This document shows, piece after piece, positions 31,608 through 40,428 of a DNA stretch of 53,256 bases (positions are counted from its first letter, which is position 1; each line of letters opens with the position of its first letter). Position numbers and translations under genes: made by a program. The notes under the pieces are model-generated. The model was not told where the DNA came from. It saw only the letters and a list, made by a program, of their open reading frames with translations, and did no database searches. The DNA is taken from contig DATKYN010000216.1 of the NCBI GenBank assembly GCA_035528435.1, forward strand, positions 1-53,256, given 5' to 3'. Source of the DNA: SG8-40 sp035528435. GTDB lineage: Bacteria; Pseudomonadota; Gammaproteobacteria; Burkholderiales; Eutrophovitaceae.

Positions 31608-32618
31608 ATGGAATACAGGTATTTGGGTAAAAGCAGCCTCAAGGTGTCGCCACTTTGCATTGGCACCATGATGTTCGGCGACCGGACCGACATAAAAGAA
31701 GCCGGACGCATCGTTGAATCGGCGCGTAAGGCGGGCGTCAACTTTATCGACACCGCCGATCCCTACGCCAAAGGTGAATCAGAACGCATCGTTGGCAAAC
31801 TCATCGCTTCGGAACGCGACTACTGGGTCCTGGCGAGCAAGGCCGGAAACCCTCTGAGCGAATCGCCCAATGAAATGGGTCTGTCACGCAAATGGCTGAC
31901 ACAAGCGTGCAACAACAGCCTGCAGCGTTTGAACACCGACTACATGGACATTTTCTACCTCCACCGGGATTTCGAGGACCGTGGAATCGAGGAGGCCATC
32001 GAGACGGTCGGGGATCTGATCCGGTCCGGCAAGATTCGTTACTTCGGCATTTCCAATTTTCGCGGGTGGCGAATTGCGGAAGTGATACGCCTGTGCCGTG
32101 AAACCGGCGTGCCGCAGCCTGTCGTCTGCCAGCCTTACTACAATGCGATGAACAGACAACCGGAAGTGGAAATTCTGCCGGCTTGCAACAACTATGGCAT
32201 CGGTGTCGTTCCTTACAGCCCGATTGCGCGCGGTGTGCTGACGGGAAAGTACAAACCGGGCGAGGCACCGCCGGCAGATACACGAGCGGGGCGCAAGGAC
32301 AAACGCATGATGGAGACGGAATTTCGCGAAGAGTCGCTCGTGATTGCGCAAAAATTTGTCGAGCATGCCAGGAAGAAGGGCATCACACCGGGACAGTTCG
32401 CTTTCGCTTGGGTGCTGGAAAACCGCATTATCGACAGCGTCATTGGCGGACCACGCACCCTGGAGCAGTGGGAGGAATATTACGGCGCGCTGGATTACCG
32501 GCTCGACGAGGACGATGAAGACTTCATCGATTCGCTGGTCAGTCCCGGCCATCCTTCGTCACCGGGATTCACCGATCCGCAGTATCCATTCTTTGGCCGC
32601 CTGAAGCGATCCGATTGA
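31608..32618 (+). CDS. Aldo/keto reductase
   Basis: The 336-residue product starts after an AGGG ribosome-binding site. Motifs: MEYRYLGKSSLKVSPLCIGT, FIDTADPYAKGESERIVGKL, then WVLASKAGNPLS (catalytic Lys region), YMDIFYLHRDF (catalytic His), FGISNFRGWRIAEVI, and a C-terminal NADPH site near IGGPRTLEQWEEYYGAL. The catalytic tetrad Asp-Tyr-Lys-His can be assigned (DTADPY, SKAG, YLHRD). It resembles the YajO/Tas-type group. It lies next to an SDR gene, which suggests a shared redox pathway of unknown substrate. Confidence 0.93.
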   Translation: MEYRYLGKSSLKVSPLCIGTMMFGDRTDIKEAGRIVESARKAGVNFIDTADPYAKGESERIVGKLIASERDYWVLASKAGNPLSESPNEMGLSRKWLTQACNNSLQRLNTDYMDIFYLHRDFEDRGIEEAIETVGDLIRSGKIRYFGISNFRGWRIAEVIRLCRETGVPQPVVCQPYYNAMNRQPEVEILPACNNYGIGVVPYSPIARGVLTGKYKPGEAPPADTRAGRKDKRMMETEFREESLVIAQKFVEHARKKGITPGQFAFAWVLENRIIDSVIGGPRTLEQWEEYYGALDYRLDEDDEDFIDSLVSPGHPSSPGFTDPQYPFFGRLKRSD

Positions 32619-32651
32619 ACGGAGTGGACGTTATGCGCGGGATCATCATCC

Positions 32652-32711
32652 ATGGTTGACGGAAGAATGGTTGACGGAAAAATGCCTGACGGAAAAATGC
32701 CTGACGGCAAA
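32652..32711 (+). repeat. Four tandem 15-bp units at the 5' end of the SDR gene
   Basis: Four consecutive 15-base units begin ATGGTTGACGGAAGA, ATGGTTGACGGAAAA, ATGCCTGACGGAAAA and ATGCCTGACGGCAAA. Each starts with an in-frame ATG and encodes Met-Val/Pro-Asp-Gly-Lys/Arg. They are the first 20 codons of the following gene. Confidence 0.92.
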
Positions 32712-33455
32712 ACAGCGCTGGTCACGGGTGGATCACGCGGGATCGGCCGGGCCATTGTCGAAGTGCTGGCCGCTCGCGGTTATCGGGTGATGTTCAGCTA
32801 TCTCAAAAACAAGGCCGGGGCCGACGAAGTCGTATCTGCGGTGACGTCAGCGGGTGGAGAAGCGCGGGCGGTGCAGGCCGACGCCGCCGAGGCCGAAGCC
32901 GCGTCGAAAATCGTGCGGGCAACGATCGATGCCTGGGGCCGGATCGATGTGCTGGTGAACAATGCCGGGACCCATCTTCCGGGCGTGACGATTGCCGATA
33001 CACCGGCTGCGGAATGGGACCGGATCATCCGTACCAATCTATACGGACCGTTTCATTTGGTGCAGGCAGCGTTGCCAACCATGCGCGAGCAAGGCCGAGG
33101 CAATATCGTCAACATATCCTCGAATGTCACGCAACGATTTCCCGCCGGTTATGGCGCGTATACCGTGTCCAAGAGCGCACTCGATACCATGACGCGCATC
33201 CTGTCGAAGGAGGAAGGCCCGAACGGTATTCGCGTCAATGCGGTTGCCCCCGGTCCGATACGCACCGACATGCTGGCGGAAGCGCTCGATGGTCTCGATT
33301 CTGACAAGGCACGTGCGTTCACCTCTTCGGTACCGCTGCGCCGCGCGGGAGAACCGGCGGAAATCGCCGAAGCCGTGGCGTTCCTGGTATCAGATGCTGC
33401 CAGCTACATGACGGGTCAGGTGGTCTACGTTAACGGTGGCGGGCCAGGCGGCTGA
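32652..33455 (+). CDS. SDR-family oxidoreductase (FabG-like)
   Basis: The product has up to 267 residues. The first 20 residues are four copies of a five-residue unit, so the true start could be any of four ATGs (32652, 32667, 32682, 32697). The core is classical SDR: ALVTGGSRGIGRAIVEVLAA (NADPH loop TGxxxGIG), DVLVNNAGTHLPGV, VNISSNVTQRFPAGYGAYTV with Ser, Tyr and the SKSAL Lys, then VNAVAPGPIRTDML and GQVVYVNGGGPGG. The substrate is unknown. It follows the aldo/keto reductase by 33 bases. Confidence 0.93.
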   Translation: MVDGRMVDGKMPDGKMPDGKTALVTGGSRGIGRAIVEVLAARGYRVMFSYLKNKAGADEVVSAVTSAGGEARAVQADAAEAEAASKIVRATIDAWGRIDVLVNNAGTHLPGVTIADTPAAEWDRIIRTNLYGPFHLVQAALPTMREQGRGNIVNISSNVTQRFPAGYGAYTVSKSALDTMTRILSKEEGPNGIRVNAVAPGPIRTDMLAEALDGLDSDKARAFTSSVPLRRAGEPAEIAEAVAFLVSDAASYMTGQVVYVNGGGPGG

Positions 33456-33708
33456 CGCATTGTTTTTCAAAGTACATCACCGCTCTCGTCGCTGCGTACG
33501 TGGTTAACGAAGCGTGATGCCTGAGAATCTAATGACCAGGTCGGGAAGCGTTACCGCCAATAGAATTAATGAATCGCATCGCTTCGCTGGGAATCCCGCG
33601 TTTCCTTACTGACGTCGAACGTGCTTTTTCAGGCGCCGGTTTTTCTCGGTGTCCTTCGCGTACTCCGCGCTGAGTGTGTTTTGAAACACCGGATTTCCCG
33701 GCCAATCA

Positions 33709-34950
33709 CTAGCCAAACACCGGGAACGGTTCGAACTTCCCGCGCAACATGGCTTCGGTGTCGGTATGTCCCAGCCAGCCTTCGATTGCGGTGGCGTAGA
33801 CACGGCGAAAATCGGTGGTGTGGATCAGGTTCTCGCCTTCGTCGAGTTCGGTCAGGCTCGGCAGCTCGCCGTAATGTCCGCCACGTACGGGATTGCCGAT
33901 CATGTACATGTGATTGGCGGTGCCGTGATCGGTGCCAAGATTGGTGTTCTCTGCGACGCGTCGTCCAAACTCGGAAAATACCAGCATGACTACGTCGTCA
34001 GCCCGCCCGATACGTTCCATATCCTGGAAAAAACCCGAGACTGCGTCGGAAAAGTAGGTCAGCAGGCGCTGGTGCAGATTCGGCTGCTGTACGTGCGTGT
34101 CGAATGCGTTGTGGCGGAACGAGGTGTAGTACAGCCGCGTATCCATGCCTGCGTCGATCAGGGCCGCAACGTTGCGAAGATCGAGCGACACGATCCCGTA
34201 GTCGACCGGTGTCCTGTAGGCGGCGCAGGCTTCGCGCACTTGTTCCGACGCCTGCTGCGCACTGCGGGATATGTCCATCAAATAGCGTTGCGCATCATTC
34301 ATGTTGTCTGACGGTTGTCTGCTTTGATCCAGCAGCGCGCGTTCCTGAAACAGTCCCTTGCGTCCGAATTGCCGTGGATCGTCGAACACCACGGGAACAT
34401 GGTCGCGGGCAACTACCGCGAGCGACTGTGCCTCGTCGATGTTGACGATGAAGCCCGGTGTTGCGGCCGGATCAATTGCGTCGGCTAGGCGTCCAACCCA
34501 CCCCAGTTGCTCACCGCTGTTCGGCGCCGCCGTGTGCCAGTACGCGATTGACGTAAAGTGCGAAAAAGACGGTTGATCGTAACCGCAGCCGTGGAACACG
34601 GCCATCTTGCCATCCTTGTACAAACGCTCAAACCCTGCCATGTCGGGATTGAAGCCGAAGTGGTCGTCAATTTTTCGCAGTTTGTTCTCGCGGATGCTCA
34701 GCTCGGGGCGGTGCCGGTAATAGGCGTCGTCGCCGTAGGGCACGAGCGTGTTCAGCCCGTCGTTGCCGCCGGAGAGTTCGAGTACTACGAAAATCTTGCC
34801 TTTGCCGGTTTGCCTGTTCGCTGCGCCGGCGCTGGAAAACACAGGAGCGATGCCGCTCATCTGCGCCGCTCCGAGCGTAAGGCCGTAGCCACCGGCTTTG
34901 AGTAGATTGCGTCTGCGCGTTGACAAGAGTTGTTTGTTCAGGGGTTTCAT
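33709..34950 (-). CDS. DUF1501-family exported protein (Tat substrate)
   Basis: The product has 413 residues from the ATG at 34950, preceded by AGGAGG. The N-terminus contains STRRRNLLKAGGYGLTLGAA, a twin-arginine motif and hydrophobic stretch, so export folded via Tat is expected. The DUF1501 core is clear: FVVLELSGGNDGLNTLVPYG, SIRENKLRKIDDHFGFNP, HGCGYDQPSFSHFTSIAYWH and VMLVFSEFGRRVAENTN, then GTDHGTANHMYMIG. The fold is sulfatase/alkaline-phosphatase-like. It lies directly downstream of the DUF1800 gene, the usual pairing. Its biological role is not established. Confidence 0.92.
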   Translation of the reverse strand: MKPLNKQLLSTRRRNLLKAGGYGLTLGAAQMSGIAPVFSSAGAANRQTGKGKIFVVLELSGGNDGLNTLVPYGDDAYYRHRPELSIRENKLRKIDDHFGFNPDMAGFERLYKDGKMAVFHGCGYDQPSFSHFTSIAYWHTAAPNSGEQLGWVGRLADAIDPAATPGFIVNIDEAQSLAVVARDHVPVVFDDPRQFGRKGLFQERALLDQSRQPSDNMNDAQRYLMDISRSAQQASEQVREACAAYRTPVDYGIVSLDLRNVAALIDAGMDTRLYYTSFRHNAFDTHVQQPNLHQRLLTYFSDAVSGFFQDMERIGRADDVVMLVFSEFGRRVAENTNLGTDHGTANHMYMIGNPVRGGHYGELPSLTELDEGENLIHTTDFRRVYATAIEGWLGHTDTEAMLRGKFEPFPVFG

Positions 34951-34960
34951 GTGTCCTCCT

Positions 34961-36787
34961 TTACCCAAGCTGGTAGTCGGGCAGCGAAAGAATCAGGTGC
35001 AGCGTCGCCCGCAACGGTTCTTCCAGATAGGTTTCCGCCGGCGCCAGATCGCTACCGCCAATTTCATTCTCAAGATACGCGGTCAGTGCTCCGCGGGTGC
35101 CCTCGTCCAGCGGCACCGACAGAAAACGCCCGGCGAGATAATCCACTGCCTGTTGTGCCGTCGCGCAACCGGCACTCTGGATCATGCTGGTCAAATCTAC
35201 TTGTGCAGTTGTACGTGGAATCGGTTTGACTTTTTCAATTGCCATTCTCCAGCCGCGATAACTGCCCAGTCGTGTGTTGAAAGCCTCGTCACGGTCGACC
35301 ATGCTGTTCGACATGGATGTCATGTCGCGCCCCGGTGGTTGGGTAGCCGTGGAAACATCGGCGCCTTCCGCAAGGCGGTCAGCGACGGTGCTGATCTGAT
35401 AATTGTCCGTCGGATGCCTGTCCGGCGGAATGAAATTGATGTCGGGAAAGACGGTGTCATAGACGAAATTGCCGCGCGCCAGTAACAGCCCTGGCGTAAT
35501 CCAGCTCTTTCCCTGAGCCCATCCGGCGACCGTGGGCGGAAACAGCAATCGCTGTCCCAGTGTCTCCGTCGCGATATTGAAATCCGGGACGCCGGGCAAT
35601 TCTGTCAGACCCATTTTCTTGTAGGTCGAGACCACCAGTTCAACCGGCGGCTTGATGCGTGTCGCCACCGATGCCGGGCTGTAGAAATCACGTGACATAA
35701 ACATCGTGTACAGAAACGGCGCCAGATCGTAATCGGCGTCCCGCAGCACGTCACCCAGTCTGGTCTGGAGTTGCGCCGACAGGTCCTCGCGCACGAAATA
35801 GCGATAGATCTTGCCGGCGATGTAGTCCGCCGTCACTGGCTGGGCGAGAATGATGTCGATAACCTCGACACCATCGAAGCTGCCGGATTGGCCAAGTACG
35901 GTCTTGACGGTTTCGTCGTGCTTGTTTTCGTTGATTACAAAGGTCAGATCAACAAAGTTCCAGCCGGTGAATGCGCGGGCCGCTTCGCGGATATCGTTCT
36001 CGCTGTAGTGGCCCACGCCCATGGTGAACAGCTCCATGATCTCGCGCGCGAAATTCTCGTTTGGAGATCCTTTTACGTTTACCCCTGCGTCAAGAAACGC
36101 GAGCATGGCCGGGTCCTGCGACACGCTGATCAGAAGGTCGCGGAAGTTCCCCGTACCCTGTTCGCGAAACAGCTCGTTTTGTCCGAGCAGTTTGCGGTAG
36201 TCGCGTACCTTGTCTTCACTGGTGGCGAAATGACCATGCCAGAACAGGGCCATCTTCTCTTCGAGCGGGCGGTTGGTCGTGAGCATGCGCTGGCCCCACC
36301 AGTACGCGACCCGGTGCGACTCGAGCATGCTCGCGCGCAGCCAGTAGAAAAACCGGTCAACAACAGGCTGCATTCGCCGGTTGCCACTAGGCTTGACCTT
36401 GACGCCAATGGCTTCGCCCGTATCCCTCGCAAGATTGGTCGCCGCCGGGCGCGACGGCGGAAACGGCTCGATGCCGGGATCATGAACACCCGAGTGGTCG
36501 AAATCAGGCAGCGGGTTGGGGATTTCCTTGTGAAAGACCAGGTGACGAACCGCTTCGTCCGCCGTCATGGCCGCAAGCTTGTCGATTTCTTCGGGCGTAC
36601 CACCGAAGCCAGCCCGCTCAAGCAGGTGTGCGGCGCGCGATCGATTCCAGTCACTTTCGGCAATTGGGCCAAGGTCGCCAGTCCAGGCAGAGGGCCCGGC
36701 TGCGGGTGATGCCGCGCTCGTCGGCAAGGCGATCGCAAGCAGCAAGGCTGGCCAGAATTTAAGTATGCGTATGCGACTTGGTGTCAT
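34961..36787 (-). CDS. DUF1800-family exported protein
   Basis: The product has 608 residues from the ATG at 36787 with GGAG eight bases upstream. A signal peptide ends about TSAAS. The family pattern follows: AAHLLERAGFGGTPEEIDKL, RMLTTNRPLEEKMALFWHGH, FRDLLISVSQDPAMLAFLDA, ENFAREIMELFTMGVGHYSE, EAARAFTGW and VELVVSTYKKMGL, VAGWAQGKSWITPGLLLARG. DUF1800 and DUF1501 proteins occur as neighbours across many bacteria and are thought to act together in the periplasm or at the surface; the substrate is unknown. The DUF1501 start lies 10 bases after its stop. Confidence 0.92.
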   Translation of the reverse strand: MTPSRIRILKFWPALLLAIALPTSAASPAAGPSAWTGDLGPIAESDWNRSRAAHLLERAGFGGTPEEIDKLAAMTADEAVRHLVFHKEIPNPLPDFDHSGVHDPGIEPFPPSRPAATNLARDTGEAIGVKVKPSGNRRMQPVVDRFFYWLRASMLESHRVAYWWGQRMLTTNRPLEEKMALFWHGHFATSEDKVRDYRKLLGQNELFREQGTGNFRDLLISVSQDPAMLAFLDAGVNVKGSPNENFAREIMELFTMGVGHYSENDIREAARAFTGWNFVDLTFVINENKHDETVKTVLGQSGSFDGVEVIDIILAQPVTADYIAGKIYRYFVREDLSAQLQTRLGDVLRDADYDLAPFLYTMFMSRDFYSPASVATRIKPPVELVVSTYKKMGLTELPGVPDFNIATETLGQRLLFPPTVAGWAQGKSWITPGLLLARGNFVYDTVFPDINFIPPDRHPTDNYQISTVADRLAEGADVSTATQPPGRDMTSMSNSMVDRDEAFNTRLGSYRGWRMAIEKVKPIPRTTAQVDLTSMIQSAGCATAQQAVDYLAGRFLSVPLDEGTRGALTAYLENEIGGSDLAPAETYLEEPLRATLHLILSLPDYQLG

Positions 36788-36963
36788 CGTGCCACTCCAG
36801 ATTTGGCGCCGGTTTTTCGGCGGGCGTATGAATGCCGCCATGCGAAACGGTGAGTGACCGCGGCTATGGCGTGCAGCGATAAAAAAGGCGCTGCCGACCG
36901 ATTCTACCGTCCGCTGACGGCAGCGGAGGTCAGGATTATCATTATTTCGCTGCCCGGCTGGTT

Positions 36964-37398
36964 TCAGGCGCGGATGCGTTCCAGCGCGGCGCGCATGTCG
37001 GCCGGAACGGCGACGGCCTTTCTGCTTGTCCGGTCGACATAAACATGCACGAAATGGCCTTGCGCCGCAGCGGCGTCATCGTCATTACAAAACAGGCCGA
37101 TTCCATACCTCACGCTGCTGGTGCCAAGCTTTTCCACGGCCAGGCCGGCATGCACAACATCGGGAAATGTGACCGGTGAAAAGTAGTTGCACTTCGTCTC
37201 AACCACCAGGCCGATGATGTGGCTGGAGGTGATGTTCAGAACACCTTGCTCGATAAGGTACTGATTGACGGCCGTATCGAAGAACGAATAGTAGACAACA
37301 TTGTTTACGTGCGCGTAGACGTCGTTATCCATCCAGCGCGTCGGGATCGTCTGAAAATGTGGGTACTGCGTCCGGTTGGCAGGTTGGGGGTGGGACAT
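36964..37398 (-). CDS. Acyl-CoA thioesterase, hot-dog fold (4-hydroxybenzoyl-CoA thioesterase family)
   Basis: The product has 144 residues. Typical features: TRWMDNDVYAHVNNVVYYSF (catalytic Asp and the HxN turn; residues about 22-41) and FDTAVNQYLIEQG, then ETKCNYFSPVTFPDVVHAGL and VHVYVDRTSRKAVAVPADMR. This is the FcbC/YbgC-like hot-dog thioesterase family acting on acyl-CoA. The exact acyl chain is unknown. It is on the same strand as the EamA transporter and the DUF1800 pair. Confidence 0.93.
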   Translation of the reverse strand: MSHPQPANRTQYPHFQTIPTRWMDNDVYAHVNNVVYYSFFDTAVNQYLIEQGVLNITSSHIIGLVVETKCNYFSPVTFPDVVHAGLAVEKLGTSSVRYGIGLFCNDDDAAAAQGHFVHVYVDRTSRKAVAVPADMRAALERIRA

Positions 37399-37465
37399 TT
37401 TGTTCGTTTACTCGGAGCTGTTTGACACGGAAAGTGTTGAGCGGGAAAAAATCCGGATTAGCAAG

Positions 37466-38377
37466 TTATTGGCCGCCTCCCTTCCTGGTGCCGCCACGGG
37501 CAGCGCCAAAAGGCGTTCTTATCTGTTTCCAGTTTAAAGCAAGTAGTCCGGCAAGTACGACTACTGCCATGCCGATGAACGATCCGGCATCCGGAAAGTC
37601 CCGGAACGCGATGTATCCAAGTATGGTTGACCACACAAGCTGCGAATAGGAAAATGGTGCCAGTGTTGCCGGTGACGCGTGTTCGACGGCGCGAATAAGC
37701 AGGTAGTGGCCATACCCTCCGAGCACGCCCATGCCGATCATCGTAGCCGCCTGTCCCGCTGTCGGCGTTTGCCAGCTCAGTGGCAAAACGACGGAGGTCA
37801 CCACGCCGCCGACCAGTGCCGTGTAGAACAATGTTGTATAGGCGTGGTCGTGCCCCGACATGCGACGCGTGACGATCTGGTAGATGCTGAACAGGAGCGC
37901 AGTCAACAGCGGAAAGATTGCGGCGGGCGTAAACAGTGCGCCACCGGGCCGGATGATGATCAGGACACCGGCAAAGCCCAGCAACACTGCGGCCCATTGC
38001 TTTGTGCTTGCCCGTTCATGTAACAGCCATCCGGCCAGCAGTGTCGTCATCACCGGGCCGACAAAGCTGATCGCGGCTGCTTCCGCCAATGGCAGGTAAC
38101 GTAACGCCGAGTAGAAGCACAGGGTGCTGGCAACCAGAAGCAGCCCGCGCGTGAGTTGCAACCCGGGCCGCGTGGCGCGAAACAGCTTGCTGCCCATTCT
38201 TGGCCACAGCAGAACCAACGTTACGACGAGGTGCACCGCATAGCGGGCCCAGATCAGTGCGCCAATCGGATAGTCCGCACGCAGCATGAATTTGGCGAGT
38301 GTGTCCATGGACGAAAACATGAACACTGCCGCCACAATAAGCGCGATGCCCCGGCGGGTATTGTGATCCTGTGTGAT
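37466..38377 (-). CDS. EamA/DMT-family membrane transporter
   Basis: The product is about 303 residues if translation begins at an ATC at 38377, or 289 from the first ordinary start (GTG at 38335). The ATC is favoured because AGGAG (38387-38391) lies nine bases upstream and the frame then reads ITQDHNTRRGIALIVAAVFM, the normal charged start of this family before helix 1. Ten hydrophobic helices in two EamA repeats are present: VFMFSSMDTLAKFMLRADYP, LVASTLCFYSALRYLPLAEA and the second-half SYSQLVWSTILGYIAFRDFP. EamA proteins export metabolites or amino acids; the substrate is unknown. Confidence 0.82.
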   Translation of the reverse strand: MTQDHNTRRGIALIVAAVFMFSSMDTLAKFMLRADYPIGALIWARYAVHLVVTLVLLWPRMGSKLFRATRPGLQLTRGLLLVASTLCFYSALRYLPLAEAAAISFVGPVMTTLLAGWLLHERASTKQWAAVLLGFAGVLIIIRPGGALFTPAAIFPLLTALLFSIYQIVTRRMSGHDHAYTTLFYTALVGGVVTSVVLPLSWQTPTAGQAATMIGMGVLGGYGHYLLIRAVEHASPATLAPFSYSQLVWSTILGYIAFRDFPDAGSFIGMAVVVLAGLLALNWKQIRTPFGAARGGTRKGGGQ

Positions 38378-38820
38378 GGCTGATTTCTCCTGTAAACATT
38401 CATGATCGCATTGACTGTACGTTCGGGTTCAATTTTCGATCTTGCGCCGTTGCGGTCGCACCATCCGCGCATCAGGACTTAACCCGGTGGGTTTTCGAGC
38501 GCCCGTTTGCATTGCCGTACGCCGTGCCTGTGTGTTGCTTGACGGCGACTTCTCAGCCCGGCTTCGCACGGTCGGGCAGGTGACGGGATCAAGGTACTGC
38601 AAGGCGGACATTCCTCTTCTGGCGTCATTGGCTACAATGCGCAGTATTGCCTTCGGAACAATTCGGCCTGGCGTTCTCATCGACTCGCACGCGGAAAGAA
38701 TAATCTCATGTCCCATCGTGCCTTTGCCTCTTTGCACACTTTGCTTGTGCGCTCGAATCGAGCATCCATCGGCGCACCTGCCCAGGATAAATCGCGGCGC
38801 ACTCTAGCACAGGCGTTTGC
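38378..38820. other. 443-base intergenic stretch before glpK
   Basis: It lies between the divergent EamA and glpK genes and should hold both promoters. Open frames on both strands look non-coding (Cys/Arg-rich, no ribosome-binding sites). A short AACCC-ggt-GGGTT hairpin (38481-38493) is too weak for a terminator. No GlpR-type operator or riboswitch is apparent by eye. Confidence 0.35.
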
Positions 38821-40341
38821 ATGTCAATGAAGGTCCTGCTCGCACTTGATCAGGGTACGACCAGTTCGCGGGCAATGGTCTTCGACGAAGCGGCACGAGT
38901 GGCTGGTGTTGCGCAGCGGGAGATGACGATGATCTATCCGCGCGCGGGATGGGTTGAGCAGGATCCGCGACAGATATGGTCGACGCAACTGGAAACGGCG
39001 CGTGCGGCACTGGATGCCGCCGGTGTGGAACCGGCCGACGTCGCGGCGATTGGCATTTCCAACCAGCGTGAAACGACGCTCCTATGGGACCGCACGACGG
39101 GAGAACCACTTCACAACGCAATTGTCTGGCAAGACCGGCGGACGGCGAGCGCTTGCGACCGTTTGCGGGAACAGGGAGCTGAAGAGATCGTGGCGAGCCG
39201 CACCGGTTTGCTCATCGATCCCTATTTCTCTGCCACCAAACTGGCATGGATGCTTGATCATGTGGAAGGCGCTCGTGCGCGTGCCGATGCCGGTCAGCTT
39301 GCATTTGGAACCGTGGATACCTGGCTCATCTGGAATCTGACGGGTGGAAGGGTGCACGCTACTGACGTGACCAATGCCTCGCGCACGCTGCTGTTCAATA
39401 TCCATACGTGTGACTGGGACGACGCATTGTTGCAATTGTTGGGTATTCCCAGGTCTGTCTTGCCGCAGGTGGTCGACTCAGCGGGTATCTGCGCTGAATC
39501 CGACCCGGCAGTGCTGGGAGCGGCGATACCGATTGGCGGTGTTGCGGGCGATCAGCAGGCGGCGTTGTTCGGGCAGCAGTGTGTACGGAGTGGAATGGTG
39601 AAGAACACTTACGGCACCGGCTGTTTCATGTTGATGCAAACGGGTGACCGGCCGATTGCATCCAGCTCCAGGTTGTTGACCACGGTGGCCTGGAAAATCG
39701 GCGAACGTATCGATTACGCGCTTGAAGGAAGTGTATTCGTGGGTGGTGCCGTCGTGCAGTGGTTGCGCGACGGCCTCGGGTTGATAAAGTCCTCGAGCGA
39801 TGTCAATACACTCGCTGCCAGCGTTGAGGATAACGGCGGCGTGTATTTCGTGCCGGCCTTTGCAGGGCTGGGCGCACCGCATTGGGATCCCCTGGCCCGC
39901 GGTACCGTCATTGGCCTGACCGGCGGTAGCCGTGCCGGCCACCTGGCGCGTGCCGCAATCGAATCGATCGCGTTTCAGACGGCCGACATTTTGCAAGCGA
40001 TGCAGGCCGATTCGGGGATTAATGTGACGGAACTGCGTGTGGATGGCGGAGCCAGTCAAAGTGATCTGCTCCTGCAATTTCAGGCCGATATGCTGGGTGT
40101 GCCCGTGCTAAGGCCCAGGAACTACGAGAGCACCGCGCTCGGGGCCGCTTCTTTGGCCGGATTGGCTGTGGGGTTCTGGCCTGATGTTCGCATGCTTGAG
40201 CAGCACTGGCAGCTGGATCGGCGCTTTGAACCGGAAATGGCGGCAGCGCAGGTCGACGGGTTGAAGGAGACCTGGCACCGCGCAGTAGATCGCGCACGTG
40301 ACTGGGCGCGCGATTCCGATACCGATGCAACTGCAGGCTAA
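38821..40341 (+). CDS. glpK: Glycerol kinase
   Basis: The product has 506 residues, normal for GlpK. The FGGY-kinase landmarks are LLALDQGTTSSRAMVFDEAA (ATP site, residues 6-25), AGWVEQDPRQIWSTQLE, GISNQRETTLLWDRTTGEPL and NAIVWQDRRTAS, then GVAGDQQAALFGQQCVRSGM, KNTYGTGCFMLM, and the C-terminal RVDGGASQSDLLLQFQADML. It phosphorylates glycerol to glycerol-3-phosphate. No glpF, glpD or glpR lies in the window. A second ATG two codons later (38827) is an alternative start; no strong ribosome-binding site is seen. Confidence 0.95.
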   Translation: MSMKVLLALDQGTTSSRAMVFDEAARVAGVAQREMTMIYPRAGWVEQDPRQIWSTQLETARAALDAAGVEPADVAAIGISNQRETTLLWDRTTGEPLHNAIVWQDRRTASACDRLREQGAEEIVASRTGLLIDPYFSATKLAWMLDHVEGARARADAGQLAFGTVDTWLIWNLTGGRVHATDVTNASRTLLFNIHTCDWDDALLQLLGIPRSVLPQVVDSAGICAESDPAVLGAAIPIGGVAGDQQAALFGQQCVRSGMVKNTYGTGCFMLMQTGDRPIASSSRLLTTVAWKIGERIDYALEGSVFVGGAVVQWLRDGLGLIKSSSDVNTLAASVEDNGGVYFVPAFAGLGAPHWDPLARGTVIGLTGGSRAGHLARAAIESIAFQTADILQAMQADSGINVTELRVDGGASQSDLLLQFQADMLGVPVLRPRNYESTALGAASLAGLAVGFWPDVRMLEQHWQLDRRFEPEMAAAQVDGLKETWHRAVDRARDWARDSDTDATAG

Positions 40342-40428
40342 GCCCCGGGGAGACATGAAGACCAACATTCGGATGACCGTTCCGAGGAACACCTCGCACG
40401 ACCGAAAGGCCCTGGCCGGTAGCGCCTG

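Noticed and set aside
38481..38494. AACCC-ggt-GGGTT hairpin considered as a terminator
   Set aside because: Only five base pairs and a four-base T-run, and no plus-strand gene ends upstream.
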